Positions 63,561 to 64,000 of a stretch of 64,000 bases of DNA are shown here, one piece after another; position 1 is the first letter of the stretch; each line of letters starts with the position of its first letter. Source of the DNA: Epiperipatus broadwayi (Eukaryota > Onychophora > Udeonychophora > Euonychophora > Peripatidae); contig JAQFVV010012507.1 in the NCBI GenBank assembly GCA_028023455.1, positions 2,245,456 to 2,309,455 on the forward strand. The letters are read 5' to 3'. Both the position numbers and the translations under genes were made by a program. The notes beneath the pieces are model-generated. The model saw only the letters and a program-made list of their open reading frames with translations, was not told the DNA's origin and ran no database searches.

Positions 63561-64000
63561 TTTGTGTCTACTAAAGATAATTAATTGATTAGTGGCTTAA
63601 TGCAAGATATTGATTAAATTTAATAAAGAGAGTGATAGAACATTTATATAAGGCATCTAGAATTAATATATATAAGAAATTTTGTTGTTTAATTATTCTT
63701 TTACATATTTTCATAAATAGGAAATTCACAAGAGTATTAAAATAAATACTTTAAGATTGTTCTTGTAAAGATTATTTTTCATTTACAGATATCTTATAAA
63801 AATTATTTAAACTTAAATAGACTCAGACCTTAATAGCATCTCCATAAAGTAATAGTGCAAACTTGCAAACAGAATTGGTATGAATTTTGTCTGCTAAATG
63901 ATGTAATGCAATATAATTGATTAAATTTAATATGGATGACATTAGAAGCTTTGCATAAGCTTTTTGAATTATTTAAATATTTACTCATCTGTGTATGCAT
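63561..64000. other. AT-rich DNA without recognised gene
   Basis: Nothing supported. Confidence 0.5.

Overview
This window is from a very AT-rich nuclear genome of an animal, probably an invertebrate. The support is low GC throughout, one clear exon with spliceosomal-style borders, and a dense load of decayed eukaryotic transposons. These include several non-LTR retrotransposon families, a Ty3/gypsy pol, mariner, hAT-like and pogo-like elements, Helitron-like ends, a Penelope-type terminal fragment and foldback MITEs. There are also long microsatellites. The phylum cannot be fixed from the sequence alone.

Host genes are sparse. The one convincing host coding exon is at about 30955-31798 (+). 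It carries the C-terminal half of a PDZ domain followed by a long acidic, Ser/Asn-rich tail. The partner exons were not located, so most of the window is probably intron or intergenic DNA. A weaker candidate is a small two-exon gene with a TATA-like box at about 4792-5481 (+).

Layout. 0-10.5 kb: AT-rich DNA with tandem repeats, a 145-unit (TAA) microsatellite and a Helitron-like 3' end. 10.6-19.9 kb: four copies or fragments of one FADD-type non-LTR family, two on + then two on -, arranged tail to tail around a foldback and a stretch that looks like a sequence artefact. 23.6-25.5 kb: a broken Ty3/gypsy pol. 28.1-29.1 kb: a Helitron-like element enclosing a Penelope/hammerhead-like fragment. 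31 kb: the PDZ exon. 34.8-37.8 kb: a nearly full-length but broken RTE-like element (-). 39-46.8 kb: fragments of a third non-LTR type, a pogo-like element with nested insertions, a retroposed tRNA-like sequence and a dead mariner. 48.3-49.2 kb: two foldback elements. 52.1-54.2 kb: a non-LTR insertion flanked by a 14-bp direct repeat. 59.3-60 kb: a hAT remnant related to GTF2IRD2/ZBED-type transposases. 63.3-63.6 kb: another RTE fragment.

No intact transposase or reverse transcriptase was seen; every long element has stops or frameshifts. I did not find a clearly new functional system. The best leads are the tail-to-tail LINE cluster, the hammerhead-like fragment, the nested pogo-like element, the foldback family with flanking direct repeats, and the possible small spliced gene.
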